64,000 nucleotides of DNA. Source: Oxytricha trifallax (Eukaryota; Ciliophora; Spirotrichea; Sporadotrichida; Oxytrichidae). The notes under the pieces were generated by a model that worked only from the letters and a program-made list of their open reading frames with translations, did not search any database and had not been told where the DNA came from. The position numbers and the translations under genes were made by a program. Shown one piece after another: positions 12,401 through 22,683 of the stretch. Each line of letters begins with the position of its first letter. Positions within the stretch are counted from its first letter, which is position 1. The DNA lies in NCBI GenBank assembly GCA_000711775.1, contig ARYC01000255.1:1-64000 (forward strand). Direction: 5' to 3'.

Positions 12401-13005
12401 AGAATCTTGGTCAAGTTGTATCAAACGTCTAAAACTTCACTCAAAATGGTTTCTCGATATACTTCGGATAAGGTGATATTTGTGAGCATACTACTTAAAA
12501 AAGATATACAAGTCAAATTAACTATGTTTGTCAAAATGAAACAGAAGAAATTGGCTGGCCCATATTTTCAGGAAAGCAAGGGGACTGTCACTATATTTTT
12601 GAATGGAAGAGCTACTATGCTTGCTCTCAATGCACAGATAAGCAAATTAAAACTGTAATGTCATCTTGCAATAATGGTCAGAGAACCTATGTTAACATAC
12701 CAAACGATAAATGCATTATTGAGACTACAGATGGGGAGTACCTTTCAGTTTATGAGTAGCTTCTACCTTCTTCAAAATCGGTTAACTTTGTAAGAAAGTA
12801 GCAATACAATGAGGCTTGTTAAAGTCATGATGAATTCTTGGTTAATCCAATGTTATAAGGCTTAGTAATCTTTGCCGCCATATTCTTCACTTTGTTCTTT
12901 ATTGCTGCATTGTGTTTTTATAAGAAGTATAAATCGCTTAAAGTTAAATATCACAAACTTGGTGAAGATGATGGAGGAGAGATAGAAATGCAGCAAACCT
13001 AGTGA
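9418..13005 (+). CDS. ELAPOR/KIAA1324-like Cys-rich type I membrane protein
   Basis: It starts with a hydrophobic leader (KIVVISLLMSTASIYM). The ectodomain has repeated Cys-rich modules of the ephrin/TNF-receptor kind (CRLCPENTYSLPEGT, CLPCKKGQSVAGSSRCSLC, CRNCGKGQYENSTTQKCQYC, CKKCPEYTKSSVGN). Later CDPFDVYSTDNGFRYNYQLM, CNNGQRTYVNI and spaced cysteines resemble a mannose-6-phosphate-receptor homology domain. A transmembrane segment (LVIFAAIFFTLFFIAALCFY) and a short tail precede TGA 13003-13005. This is the layout of the ELAPOR family of endosome/lysosome-associated membrane proteins. Introns are seen at about 9548-9599, 10974-11008 and 12160-12193; further inserts near 10265-10310, 11250-11465 and 11755-11860 are unresolved. 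Confidence 0.72.
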
Positions 13006-13177
13006 CGCATAATAATTTAATTATTTTAAAGTACTTACCATATTCTAGATTGATTGTTATAAATTTAAGCATAAGAATTTATTTGAAAGGTTCACAAAAT
13101 TAATAATGCTGTTTGTTGATTTTGATAAGTAAATAATGTCAAATCATGTTTTAATGAATTTTTTATTTAAGATATTT
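13006..13177. other. Convergent 3' intergenic spacer
   Basis: AT-rich spacer between two tail-to-tail genes; no feature seen. Confidence 0.5.
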
Positions 13178-14205
13178 TCATTCATGGACTCTTGGGATAA
13201 GAGTACCATCTTCGTGAACTGAATCATAGTAGGCATTAGTGAAGCTGGCAATTGAGAAGAAGTTAACAAAGTAGAGGACGGTGGCCCATTCAATAAGAGG
13301 AGTTGGAACTCTTGAAGTGTAGAGCTTGATTGAAATCAAAAAGGCAACTAAGACAATGAGAAGACCCCAAGTGTTTTTCATCATTCAAAAAAGCATTAAA
13401 TTATATGAAAATAAGATTTAGAGACAATATTAGTGATTAAGTCAATACTCTTCTGTTCGTCTTGTGGGAACTTATCTCTGTTTTAATAGAGAGCTCTTCC
13501 AAGTAAGATGCAATAGAAACCGAAGCAACCAAAGAAGATACCAGCGCAGGTGCAGTGAATTGGGTTGAATTCGTGCTCATCAAAAACTCCAATAAGTGGG
13601 AGGGTAATGCATGAGAGGATTCCAAGCACCATGAGGAAATCATTATAGCAATCTTTATGTTATTAATTAATATTACAATCTGAAACTTTGCCGTAGAGTT
13701 TCTTGTAGAAAGCTCTAATGTTAACTTGTTAAACTCCAAACATCATAATAGTAGTCAAAATTAAGATGATTTTTTATAGATTTTGAATTCAACAATTAAA
13801 ACAATTATAATGCTTAATGAAGAACATAATAAAAGTCAAAATGATGAATGTTCTGTCATACATGTGCAAGGCAAGCACATCAGACACCATTGGGAAATCA
13901 TGAAGTGAGCACTCAAACTCACCCTCCTTGCATGAAACGAAGCACATGATAATAAGTGCGATTGAAATGCCAATACTCAATATGAGTGTTTGGTCCTTCA
14001 AGGATAAAGAGATTACACCGTCTTGCACTTCAAAGAATTTAGAGAACCAAGAGTTACTGTTTTTACCAGTTTTGTTGGTTTTAGCTGGAGCTAAAGTTTC
14101 CTTAGTGTACTGGTAAGGGGTTTACTATGGAGCATCGAGTTAGTTCACTGGTTGGTATACAACGAATCCTCTTGGATCCTATGTTTGTGCGACGAAGTTT
14201 TACAT
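13178..14205 (-). CDS. Frag1/DRAM/Sfk1-family multi-pass membrane protein
   Basis: After three IESs are removed one frame runs from MQNFVAQTQDPRGF (ATG 14205) to IPRVHE (TGA 13180-13178), about 285 residues. Hydrophobic segments follow one another: TLILSIGISIALIIM, TFIILTTIMMFGV, a segment around LMVLGILSCITLPLIG, TCAGIFFGCFGFYCILLGRA, and WGLLIVLVAFLISIK. The pattern SDVLALHMYDRTFI and MMFGVQQVNIRAFYKKLYG matches the Frag1/DRAM/Sfk1 family (PGAP2, DRAM, Sfk1), which works in GPI-anchor remodelling, autophagy or phosphoinositide signalling at membranes. The exact member cannot be chosen from sequence alone. Confidence 0.82.
13370..13435 (-). other. IES, 62 bp, pointer AGTG/CACT
   Basis: AGTG at 13370-13373 and 13432-13435. 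Precise removal joins DLIT to WGLLIV in frame and eliminates an in-frame TGA. The insert does not end in AG. Confidence 0.85.
13649..13680 (-). other. IES, 27 bp, pointer CAATC/GATTG
   Basis: CAATC at 13649-13653 and 13676-13680. The 27-bp insert is a multiple of three, so both versions are open, but removal gives KVSDCYNDFLMV without an Asn/Gln-rich interruption. Confidence 0.65.
13753..13842 (-). other. IES, 81 bp, pointer AGTCAAAAT/ATTTTGACT
   Basis: A 9-bp direct repeat at 13753-13761 and 13834-13842 encloses DNA with an in-frame TGA. Removal gives FIILTTIMMFGVQQ, exactly the Frag1-family motif. Confidence 0.92.
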
Positions 14206-14504
14206 TTATTATTCATAAATTGTATTAATATTTAAATTTATGTAAAAAACTCAACGAAAAGCTATTTACATAGCAATATTATAATATAATTGTAATATGA
14301 GATAAATCCTAATTACTAATGGAACCTAATGACCCAAATTATTTAAATGTGATGGGATAAATCTAAGTACAATAAAGTCATTAGAATGTGTTAAAATTGT
14401 TTGAAATAATATTTAAGAGGTTAATATAAAATGAAAATGATTATCATAAGTTTATGAAAAGATGATTACCAAAGTATATAAGTTTGATGTTTTTATATTG
14501 TAGG

Positions 14505-14917
14505 AATACATTTGATTTGGGAAATTAAAATAGAAATAAATTAATAAATATATAAATTCGTGGCAGTTAACTTTCTGGAAATCCTGACAATATGGTACTT
14601 GTTCGATAGAGAATTTAAAATCAGCTGGACTTTACTATTGGCGGTACCCCTCTATCGCATTCCTGAAGCGAGTTAACTCGACTTTAATTTTTGGTGATTT
14701 GTTTAGTTAATTTTAATGCCAAAATTAAAGTCGATTTAACTCGCTTCAGGAATGCGATAGAGGGGTACCGCCAATAGTAAAGTCCAGCTGATTTTAAATT
14801 CTCTATCGAACAAGTACCATATTGTCAGGATTTCCAGAAAGTTAACTGCCACGAATTTATATATTTATTAATTTATTTCTATTTTAATTTCCCAAATCAA
14901 ATGTATTCCTACAATAT
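14505..14917. repeat. Intergenic palindrome (foldback element), arms ~190 bp
   Basis: Near-perfect reverse-complement arms at about 14505-14694 and 14719-14917 with a spacer of only about 25 bp. The arms are more GC-rich than their surroundings (GGTACCCCTCTATCGCATTC and its complement). No coding frame or flanking gene is interrupted. It is most likely a foldback or MITE-like element, or a germline-limited hairpin. Confidence 0.9.
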
Positions 14918-15111
14918 CAAGAGAATTGTAAAAAGCTTTTTTAAATAGAATTAAAATAGAATGCGTTTGATTTCAACGCACTGTTAGCAATTAAAATTAT
15001 TGCTTTTTTTAAAAAAATTACAACTGTATATTTCCTATTTGATTGAATGACATAAAATCCTCTGAAATGCCTAAATTGACCTGTCAGATAGACTTTAAAC
15101 TGCAATCACGC
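14918..15111. other. Intergenic, AT-rich
   Basis: AT-rich spacer between the palindrome and the small gene; the stretch 14206-14504 on the other side of the palindrome is likewise empty of recognisable features. Confidence 0.45.
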
Positions 15112-15321
15112 TCATTTTCTTGATGGGAACAATTCATCGAGGTTTGCTGATGAGAAGATCTTTCTAGCAGTCTCTTTGCCGTTATCGTAGAACTTAACTT
15201 TGTATTGAAGTCTGAACTTGCCTTCGTTGGCGCCTGGGAAAGCGGGGAGGGCAACCTTGGTGTTAGAGTAAAGCATTCTGTTGAATACAAGACCAGCTCT
15301 CTTCATGGGGTGTTCGTACAT
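15112..15321 (-). CDS. Small basic protein, 69 residues, unknown
   Basis: It is a single frame from MYEHPMKRAGLVFNRML to LDELFPSRK at TGA 15114-15112, without TAA/TAG codons and with codon use more GC-rich than its surroundings, which supports a real gene. It is basic, with VALPAFPGANEGKFRLQYKV in the middle. No domain is recognised; the N-terminal Arg/Leu pattern would fit a small mitochondrial protein, but this is a guess. The other overlapping minus-strand frame is a shadow. Confidence 0.55.
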   Translation of the reverse strand: MYEHPMKRAGLVFNRMLYSNTKVALPAFPGANEGKFRLQYKVKFYDNGKETARKIFSSANLDELFPSRK

Positions 15322-15587
15322 CTTTAATAATTCTGCTTCTCAAATATATTTATTATAATCTAAACAAATTAAATCATTTAATTTAATTCCTACTCTCTCG
15401 CTTTCTATTCATTCAATCCTTATTGTGATTTATAAAAACAAGAAAATTTAAACTTGATTAAATTATAGATAATTAAGATTCTTGGTTAAAAAGGCTTTGG
15501 CCTCTTTATTCAAGTTTATATATTTAAAGTCTTTATACATTCAGCAAAGCTAAATATATAAGTTCTTACATAAAGTTTATACAATTA
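15322..15587. other. Intergenic, AT-rich
   Basis: Spacer upstream of the small gene and downstream of the first lipocalin gene; nothing recognisable. Confidence 0.45.
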
Positions 15588-16215
15588 TCATTGGAGATAA
15601 TGACAGTCAGCTCCGTGATGATTTCTGGAAATCACAGATTAGTTATATTTAGGGACACCTTCAGAAAGTTTTTAATGAATTGTGGTTGCGACCTCATCAG
15701 TGACTTCTTGTTGTCTGGTTAAAATCCAAACAAATTCAACTTTTGAGAAGCCAAAGACGTCTGTGCATGAGTACACAACAGCGTAGTTGTCGTAATCAGT
15801 GGAGAGGACTCTATAGTCACCTTATGGAAGGTTGTTGTTAAACTTTACCTTGCAAGCTGGGCCATTCATTTTATGTTATATACTACAAGCAAATAAATTG
15901 AATCAACAAACAATTATGATTGCAAGTGGCATTAGCTGGAGCGATCTCAACTTCGCCGGTCTTTTCATTGTACTCTGAATTGATAACAGCCAAAGAAAGT
16001 CCATCGTCCTTGAGTTGATATCTAGCTTGAGGGCAAGTTCCGTGTTCCCATGGGATTGAGTGATCTCTGGCTTATTCAAACCAGGCACCGAGGTACCTGT
16101 TGATGTCAAAGTCTTATTGGAGTTGGGGTTTTGGGCAAGCTCCAAGGCTGTATGTGGCTGAGGTCACTCCCAAAAGGGCAAGGGTGGCTGAAATAAAGAT
16201 GATACTTTTCTACAT
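15588..16215 (-). CDS. ApoD-type lipocalin 1
   Basis: Start MQKSIIFISATLALLGVTSA is a signal peptide. The lipocalin signature G-x-W is at YLGAWFEQARD, and the second conserved region is GDYRVLSTDYDNYAVVYSC, close to the ApoD/Lazarillo/Blc pattern. A C-terminal helix region (VEFVWILTRQQEVTDEVA) and VPKYNQ tail follow. The product should be a secreted beta-barrel carrier of small lipophilic ligands; its ligand is unknown. A 55-bp IES splits the barrel after ATCN. It is one of seven paralogues in the window, all on this strand. Confidence 0.87.
15864..15921 (-). other. IES, 55 bp, pointer ATT/AAT
   Basis: ATT at 15864-15866 and 15919-15921. Removal joins ATCN to GPACKV in frame. The same site, length and pointer occur in lipocalin 3. 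Confidence 0.82.
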
Positions 16216-16518
16216 TTGCTTTTAGTTAATAGTTAATTAAATTATAATAAATCAAAGAAGTTTGTCTATTTATACCTTTTTTTATAATATAATATTTTAT
16301 TTACTAAAGATAGATTAAACACTGTTTATTAAATTTATTTCTCATTAGTAATTAGTAATTACATTTATAGAATATGATAATTTTGAATAAATCTTACAAA
16401 TACAAATTTATTGAGATAAAAAGTGATTGATTTTTAATCAAAGCACCTAATTTGAATATGCTTAAAATTAAGGTTTATAGGAAGGATGATCTTCATTTTG
16501 ACCAAATAACCAAACAGC

Positions 16519-17091
16519 TCAATCGGTGAGATATTTGCATGATGAATCTTGCTTGGTAATTCTGAAGTTGTCGAAACTGTATTCTGGGACTCTTTCTTAA
16601 AGAATTGAAGTTGCCTTGACCTTTATGGCTTCAGAGATGACTTGGTCTCTGGTCAAAACCCACACGTAGTGGAACTTTCCAAAGCCAAGAACATCACTGC
16701 AAGAGTATACTACAGAGTAGCTTTCGTAGTCAGTGTCGAGGACTCTGTAATCACCCTTTGGTGTCCAAGTTGGTTGTTGCTCGAATTTAATTCCGCATTG
16801 AGCACCGTTGCAAGTACCGTTGGCAAAAGCACTCTCAATGGTACCGTTAGGGTTGAATTGAGTGTTGTGGACTCTCAAGACACCGTCATTGTAAATGTTA
16901 TATCTGGCTTGTTGGCAGTCGTATGATTCAAAGACCATTCCCTTGTCTCTGGCTTGTTCGTACCAGGTTCCCTGATATTTAAGAGCATCGAAGTTCTCCA
17001 TAAGCTTGACAGTTTTGCATTTTCCAAGCTCACCGCCGGCTTAAGCGAGTCCCAAAAGGGCAAGGGTGGCTAAAAGAATTCTCTTGTACAT
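16519..17091 (-). CDS. ApoD-type lipocalin 2 (complete, no IES)
   Basis: One uninterrupted frame of 190 codons: signal peptide MYKRILLATLALLGLAQA, G-x-W motif YQGTWYEQARDKG, second motif GDYRVLDTDYESYSVVYSC and tail TKQDSSCKYLTD before TGA 16521-16519. Conserved cysteines suggest two disulphides, as in ApoD-like lipocalins. At the site where paralogues 1 and 3 have an IES the bases read TGC AAC GGT instead of TGC AAT GG, so the pointer is absent. It is the simplest member of the cluster and a good reference for finding the IESs of the others. Confidence 0.93.
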
Positions 17092-17514
17092 TGCTTTGTT
17101 GTTTTAAGTTAATAAATTGATTATTAACTTTTATTGAGCTATCTTTTAGATAAGGTTAATCTTGATTTAATTAAATAAAGAACACTGTCATTTTATATAA
17201 TAATTATATGCCTTGTAGACATGAATTAGAGAATCTTTCGCACTTTTTATTCTATGATTAGAAACATAAGATAGAAATGAAAGTAATTGACAAATACTTG
17301 GTAAGCATAATAATCTTTAATAAAGATAGATCAATATTTATATTTTAATAAAATTAAATATTATTACGATTTAAGTAAGACTCGAGATAATAAAAGATAT
17401 AAACTAGGCCTTTGATTATTTTTGATTTAATTTAATCATAGAGCATTTTAATTACCTTTGTATCATCTTGAATATTATTGAATACCCTGTGCCTCTTTCT
17501 GGAATCAGAACAAA
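17092..17514. other. Intergenic, AT-rich
   Basis: Presumed promoter of lipocalin 2 and 3' flank of lipocalin 3; no specific element identified. Confidence 0.45.
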
Positions 17515-18195
17515 TATTGGCATCCTTCACCTTGCTTGGTAACGTGGAAATTGTCGAAGGTGTAGTCTGGTACTTCAGTCTTTATGATTTATTTTGCATT
17601 TTAGAGAACTTCTTGACTGAGTTCTGGGGTTCTTGTTAAGAGCCAGATGAATTGGACTTTTGAGAAGCCGAAAATATCAACACAAGAATATACAATTGAG
17701 TAGTTGTCATAGTCTGTAGAGAGAACTCTGTAATCACCTGCTGGGGCTTTTGGGTTAAATTAGACTTGGCATTAAGCACCATTCAATTATTATTAAATAC
17801 TAAAATCTTATAAAACCCTATTTTCCGAGGAATTGATTGCAAGAAGCAGTACCGATGGCGCTCTGGATCATGCCAGTTTGATTATTGAACTCGGTGTTGT
17901 GGACTGAGAGACCAGTTTGAATAAGTCCATAAAGAGCTTGGTTGCAGTCGAAGTGCTCGAATGGAATTGCCTTGTCTCTAGATTGTTCGTACCACACACC
18001 AATGTATTTAGTGGCATCAAAGTTCATTAATAAATATACCATTTAAAAGAATGATTACTAACATTTGATTTGAATTCTTAAAAATTTTAAGTTATCTTGA
18101 AGCTTGAGTGTTGGGCATGATCCAAAGACTGGACCTGCAGATACCATGCCAATAAGGGCGAGAGTAGCAGTTGTGTAGAGAATGTTCTTGAACAT
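17515..18195 (-). CDS. ApoD-type lipocalin 3
   Basis: Signal peptide MFKNILYTTATLALIGMVSA, G-x-W motif YIGVWYEQSRDK, second motif GDYRVLSTDYDNYSIVYSC, then VQFIWLLTRTPELSQEVL and a tail ending EGCQYLF at TGA 17517-17515. Two IESs (69 and 55 bp) interrupt it; once both are removed the frame is continuous and aligns with lipocalin 2 along its length. It is expected to be a secreted ligand carrier. Strong identity with lipocalins 1 and 2 points to recent tandem duplication. Confidence 0.88.
17781..17838 (-). other. IES, 55 bp, pointer ATT/AAT
   Basis: ATT at 17781-17783 and 17836-17838. Removal joins TASCN to GAQCQVQF in frame. Same position and length as the IES in lipocalin 1, but internal sequence has diverged. 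Confidence 0.85.
18020..18093 (-). other. IES, 69 bp, pointer AAGTT/AACTT
   Basis: AAGTT at 18020-18024 and 18089-18093. Removal joins KLQDN to FDATKYIGVWYE in frame, as in the paralogues. Confidence 0.88.
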
Positions 18196-19136
18196 TTGGT
18201 TAAAAAGTTTAATAATTTATTATATTTCAAGTCTTAAGGAGAAGATTTAATTGCTAATAGACCAAAAGTTTATTCAAATTAACTTTATATTTTAAATATA
18301 GAAGTAGTGGTAGTGAATCGTAAGGCAAGGGAAATTAAATAAAAGAGATCTAAATTTAATTAGGGACCTCCAATATATTAGACTTAGTATTAATAAATAC
18401 TAATATATGTATAATAAATAGGGGCCATAGATTATTAAATATGGTATTACAATTTTTAGAAGTATTTACTACCCTACTTTTTTTGGAACTTTCGATGACA
18501 TTGAACTTGAAGTTTTACCTGCAGCATTTATTTCTCCAACGACTGAATGAGTAGTAACTCAATATGTGTTTTTTTAATTTTACCATTTTTGCTTGCATCA
18601 TTTGCATTCAAGATAACGAAATCGTATATTTTGTCTTCCTTAGTCGTTCAACATATATTAATAATAATTTATACTTATTTTAAATATATTACATAAATAA
18701 ATTTAATTGGAAATACAACTAATTAACAAAATAGGTTTTAAATTCATGAAAAATTATCTATACTCAGTTATAAATAAATTTAAAAAACATTATTTTTATG
18801 AATTAATCTATTTAGTGATTTAAAAGTAAATTTTTATTCTTTATGTCTTTTGAAAAGAACTTAATTTATTTTCAATCATTAAATCAGTTAAAACATCCCA
18901 TATAATAAAGTCTATTTTCTTTAATTCCTTTTAGTTTTGTAAATTTTAGATAAATTATAAAAATATATGTTTATATTTATTAATTTTACTTAAACCAAAT
19001 TAATTTCATAATATCTTTATTTAGTTATTGAAAAATCATTTTGAATTAGATTTATTAAATTAATTTAAATTTATCAGATGATGTCATACTCATTTAATTG
19101 AGTTAAATTATTATAATATAATACAGCACTTAAGCT
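18196..19136. other. Intergenic, very AT-rich
   Basis: About 0.9 kb of A/T-dominated sequence between lipocalins 3 and 4; nothing with coding character was found. Confidence 0.45.
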
Positions 19137-20918
19137 TCATTGCAAGAAGAGAGCGCTTGAGGGTGTGTAGTCTTCATATTGGCATGTGCCTTCTTGTCTT
19201 GGGGATAAAAGTGCTTCAAGATTGTACTCTGGGACTCTCTCAGACAAGATGCAACAATTTTAATTGTAATTTATATTAAGCTAAGAAAAATTTATATTAA
19301 TAATGAGATGCTTAAGACTTTGTTGACTTGGTCATCTGTGGCAGTCTTGGTTCTTGAAAGAACCCAGACACCCTCGAACTTAGCGAGACCCTCTAAATCT
19401 GTGCATGAGTAGACAATTCCAAAGTTGTCGTAGTCAGTGTACAGGACTCTGTAGTCAGCTGGTCTATTGAAAAATACGACTGTGCATTAAACTCCCAAAA
19501 TTCCTTAATGAATTTTATATGTATTTTGATTGATGTGGGTAATTTTTGGAATAAGAGTATATTTTTGAATAATAATTCTTTTAATTTTAAATTCAATGTC
19601 AATTATTGTGTATTTGGTTGAAATCTTTAGACTTTTTTTATCATCACTACATCCATATTAGTGTTATGTTGAAATTATCCCTCAACAAAAATTTAAATGA
19701 TAGTACATTAATTGTTAGCTTTCCTAATTCAACTAAATTAGCTAAATATTATTAAACATCTTCTTATATTTCTTAGGAACTCCATTTTACATGTTTAGGT
19801 ACCAATTCAATATAGATCACTTAGATCATGTAACCAATTAGATTTTTTAAAAATGGAACATTTTATTAAAAAATTATTTGTTAAAAATTATTTACATAAT
19901 AAATTAGTATTATTAAATTTAAACAAAATTAATAGTAATTTAATAAAATTTAATTGTTTAAAATGAAAATTTTCCATATGTTACGATTTTCGTTTACTTT
20001 CTCCATTTCTTTTAAAGAGTTAAAATCCTAATGGTTTTCATATTTAATAGGTGTATAAAATTAAAATGAACTCAAAATTTTAAATTGGATCTCCATTAAA
20101 TTGTTTTGATTCTAAGAAATGACGTAATTTAATTTATAAAACTCCTTAAAATCACCCATTTAATGCTAATTTTACATTCAGATTTTTCTTAAGCAACCAA
20201 GTTCTTATATAAATGACAGTAAATTAATCAAGATAAAATAATGAAAGTTAGATTGAAATTAAAAATAGTTTTTTTAAGAAATTTTCAAAAATTATTGTGC
20301 ATAATGCCTATATTTTGTAAAGATTTAATAATACAATTTCAAAGAAAAAGATCTGTAAATGAGATAACTTATGTAATAAATGTAAACACAAGAAAAAAAT
20401 CATTCAAACTCATCTTTCTAATATAATATTCATAATATTAATATAAATAACTAAAGAGAGTATAAAAATTGATTCTTAGCAACTTTTATATTTTTTTATA
20501 ACCTGAGTAAAAGTAATGGTTTCAAACTATAAGAACCTTAAACCTCAACATTACCCTCATCTTTCATTACACCTTTAAAACTCAATAAAGGGTTTTGGGG
20601 TTTTGATTGTGGACCAACACAAGTGGCATCACCCTCAACATCGAAGTATGTTTGGTTAGTCAAACTGAAGCCTGAGTTCTTCACGTGAAGGGTTCCATCG
20701 GTATTCAAGGTGTAGATAGCGTTCTCACAGTCATAGTCGTTCTCACCGAATTGACCATTGTCTCTTCTCACTTCATACCATCTGCCAGTGTATCTCTGGG
20801 CATCAAATTTCTCTTAAAGTTGAGGGGTTGTGCAACTTCCTGTAGTTATTCTTTGATGGGAGAGTCCGAGGAGTGAGCAAAGAAGGAAGGAAGACACTAA
20901 GGGTACTGATTTAAACAT
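19137..20918 (-). CDS. ApoD-type lipocalin 4, split by a TBE-like element and an IES
   Basis: The N-terminal part (20918-20606) has signal peptide MFKSVPLVSSFLLCSLLGLS and motif YTGRWYEVRRDNG. The barrel is cut after ATCVGPQ by a 1,120-bp insert with telomere-like ends, and resumes at 19488 with CTVVFFNRPADYRVLYTDYD. A 59-bp IES splits the C-terminal part between VLSI and LSERVPEYNLEA. The stop is TGA 19139-19137. With both inserts removed at their direct repeats, the frame matches the paralogues end to end. It should encode a secreted lipocalin. Confidence 0.88.
19247..19311 (-). other. IES, 59 bp, pointer AGATGC/GCATCT
   Basis: AGATGC at 19247-19252 and 19306-19311. Removal joins NKVLSI to LSERVPEY in frame. 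Confidence 0.9.
19486..20608. mobile_element. Small TBE-like element inside lipocalin 4, ATT target duplication
   Basis: ATT at 19486-19488 and 20606-20608 bounds the insert. Its right end, read on the minus strand, is AAT then CAAAACCCCAAAACCC, an almost perfect TBE terminus. The left end, AAACTCCCAAAATTCC, is a degenerate copy. Subterminal sequences also match in inverted orientation (CCTTAATGAATTTTA versus CCCTTTATTGAGTTTTA). At 1.1 kb it is far shorter than a full TBE (about 4 kb); the interior is AT-rich with no convincing transposase. It is probably an internally deleted, non-autonomous TBE now acting as an IES, since removal with one ATT copy restores GPQCTV in frame. Confidence 0.85.
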
Positions 20919-21186
20919 TCTTGAGGTTAAGTTTGGGATTTACTTTAAATTAAAATAATTATTAATTTAATCAACATTGATCTATTTATAATCTAAAATC
21001 TATCATTATTGACTCTCAAAATAAGTTTTATGCTTTGATTTTCTTATTTAGGATAAGTGAAAATTACAGTATAATATAAATTATAAAACTTAAAGGGAAA
21101 AGAATAAAATGCAATCGAATATGACATCAAAATAATAAAAGCCTAAACTCATTACTTTATATATTGAAGCTATTTAATTGATTTTT
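20919..21186. other. Divergent intergenic spacer
   Basis: Lies between lipocalin 4 (minus) and the thioesterase gene (plus), so it probably holds both promoters. No motif was identified. Confidence 0.45.
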
Positions 21187-21784
21187 ATGATGAAGTTAAA
21201 TTATTGTAGTTTATACAGTTTACTCACAAATAGAAAATATATGATAAAGAGACAGTCTTACGAACAATAAACGATCACATAAAACAAAGTAGAGATCAAA
21301 CTTCAGACGAATTCAAAAGCAAATACTACTAGAACTTTACTGCAATTGATTTCATCCAATCAACCGATGGTCTATCTTTAATAAATGTTTATTATGAAAT
21401 GTTTTTTGCTTAATCTGTCGGCTAAGTGGAATTTGATTTGAAATTCCCCACATACTTTAGAAATGGGTTGTATACCACTCATGGAGGTACTTTGACCACT
21501 ACTCTTGACTATATGACAATAGAAGCACTCTATGGCTTAGATTAAAGAGACAATAATTAACTTAAATTAGATATTGAATTTCTAACTGTTTAAATTTCTT
21601 TAATTTAATTTTTACAATTTTAACTGCAGTTCCTCTTGAGAAAGAATTAAAAGCAGTTGTGACTATAAGAAAAGCTACTAAGAACATGGCATTTTTAGAA
21701 GGTATGATTATTGATAAGAGAAATGGGTAGTAACTCATATGCATCAAAGCAAGCAATATTTATAATCAACTTTAAATGTTATGA
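21187..21784 (+). CDS. Hotdog-fold thioesterase (ACOT13/Them2/PaaI-like)
   Basis: The middle reads YFRNGLYTTHGGTLTTTLDY, which holds the HGG motif of hotdog-fold acyl-CoA thioesterases, with the beta-strand region EFLTAVPLEKELKAVVTI and RKATKNMAFLEGMIID. Enzymes of this class hydrolyse acyl-CoA thioesters. A 28-bp IES with pointer TAACTG splits it at FLT/AVPLE. The ATG at 21187 is out of frame with the downstream part, so another insert probably lies near 21210-21280; the true start is uncertain. Stop TGA 21782-21784. Confidence 0.72.
21593..21626 (+). other. IES, 28 bp, pointer TAACTG
   Basis: TAACTG at 21593-21598 and 21621-21626. Removal joins IEFLT to AVPLEKEL in frame, matching the thioesterase fold. 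Confidence 0.85.
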
Positions 21785-22683
21785 CTATAATTTTCATGCA
21801 ATATTGTTGAATTTATACCAAATGAAACATAATAAGAGAGACCCAAACTTTGAGAAATATATCAATCAAAAGTGAACATAAAAACACACGTAAATTACAT
21901 CTGAATAATTTAATTATTGCGCAAAAAAATATACTTATATTTATATGTAAAGTATAACTAAAAATTTTATTTTTCAACAATATTGCGTAATTAAGTACCG
22001 TAGTGACGTCCACTCTAAAATTACTTATTTTAAGCTTTATTTATTAATTTATCAAATGTTTTTATTCAAATGAATTCTTTAGAGTTTTATGTGAGTTAAA
22101 GAATGACTTAAAATAAAATTTATACATGACTCATTTACGGATTTTATCCTTTCCAGTTTAACTCTCAGCGTGAGTTAAATAATTTATATCATAATTATAA
22201 TTAATTCTAAAAATTGCTAAATTTTTAGGTAATTTCTTTTCTCGATAAAATTTAATCAAAATAACGAAAATAGATGATTTATTAATTGTTAATATTTAAA
22301 AATTAATTTCTTGATTCAATGAGCATTTATAAATTCATATTTAAACATTAATTTTTTATTAAATTGATAGTTTTACTTAACATAAAGATTTATAAATTTA
22401 TTTTAAAACAGAAATTTACCTATAATAAAATTCTGATTATTTATAACAAAATTCAAATATAATCTATAATTTAATTTCTTTAATTATTCTATTTTGAGTA
22501 ATATTAAATTAGAGTGGAGTGAATCTTTTGTTAATTGTAGTCTGATTAAATAATTAGTTAAATCCGATAGAAGAGATTATTTATTAACTAAATATTAAGT
22601 ATATATAGGATTTCTGTTTAATTTATATAATCTTTTTTCCTCTAGTTTTATATATTCCACTCCCACACTCATAAAAAAGCATA
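21785..22683. other. Intergenic, very AT-rich
   Basis: About 0.9 kb with no coding signal; a pair of short AGTTAAA-rich words near 22090-22180 was the only internal repetition noticed. Confidence 0.45.

Noticed and set aside
14987..15030. Possible tRNA or terminator hairpin near the palindrome
   Set aside because: No cloverleaf or B-box sequence was found; only A/T runs.
16123..16134. GGGGTTTTGGG in lipocalin 1, looking like a telomere repeat or TBE end
   Set aside because: On the coding strand it is CCCAAAACCCCAA, which encodes Cys-Pro-Lys-Pro-Gln in an uninterrupted frame; there is no ANT border.
19393..19602. Minus-strand frame across the left end of the small TBE-like element
   Set aside because: It runs from element sequence into lipocalin sequence; the true lipocalin frame starts at the AAT border.
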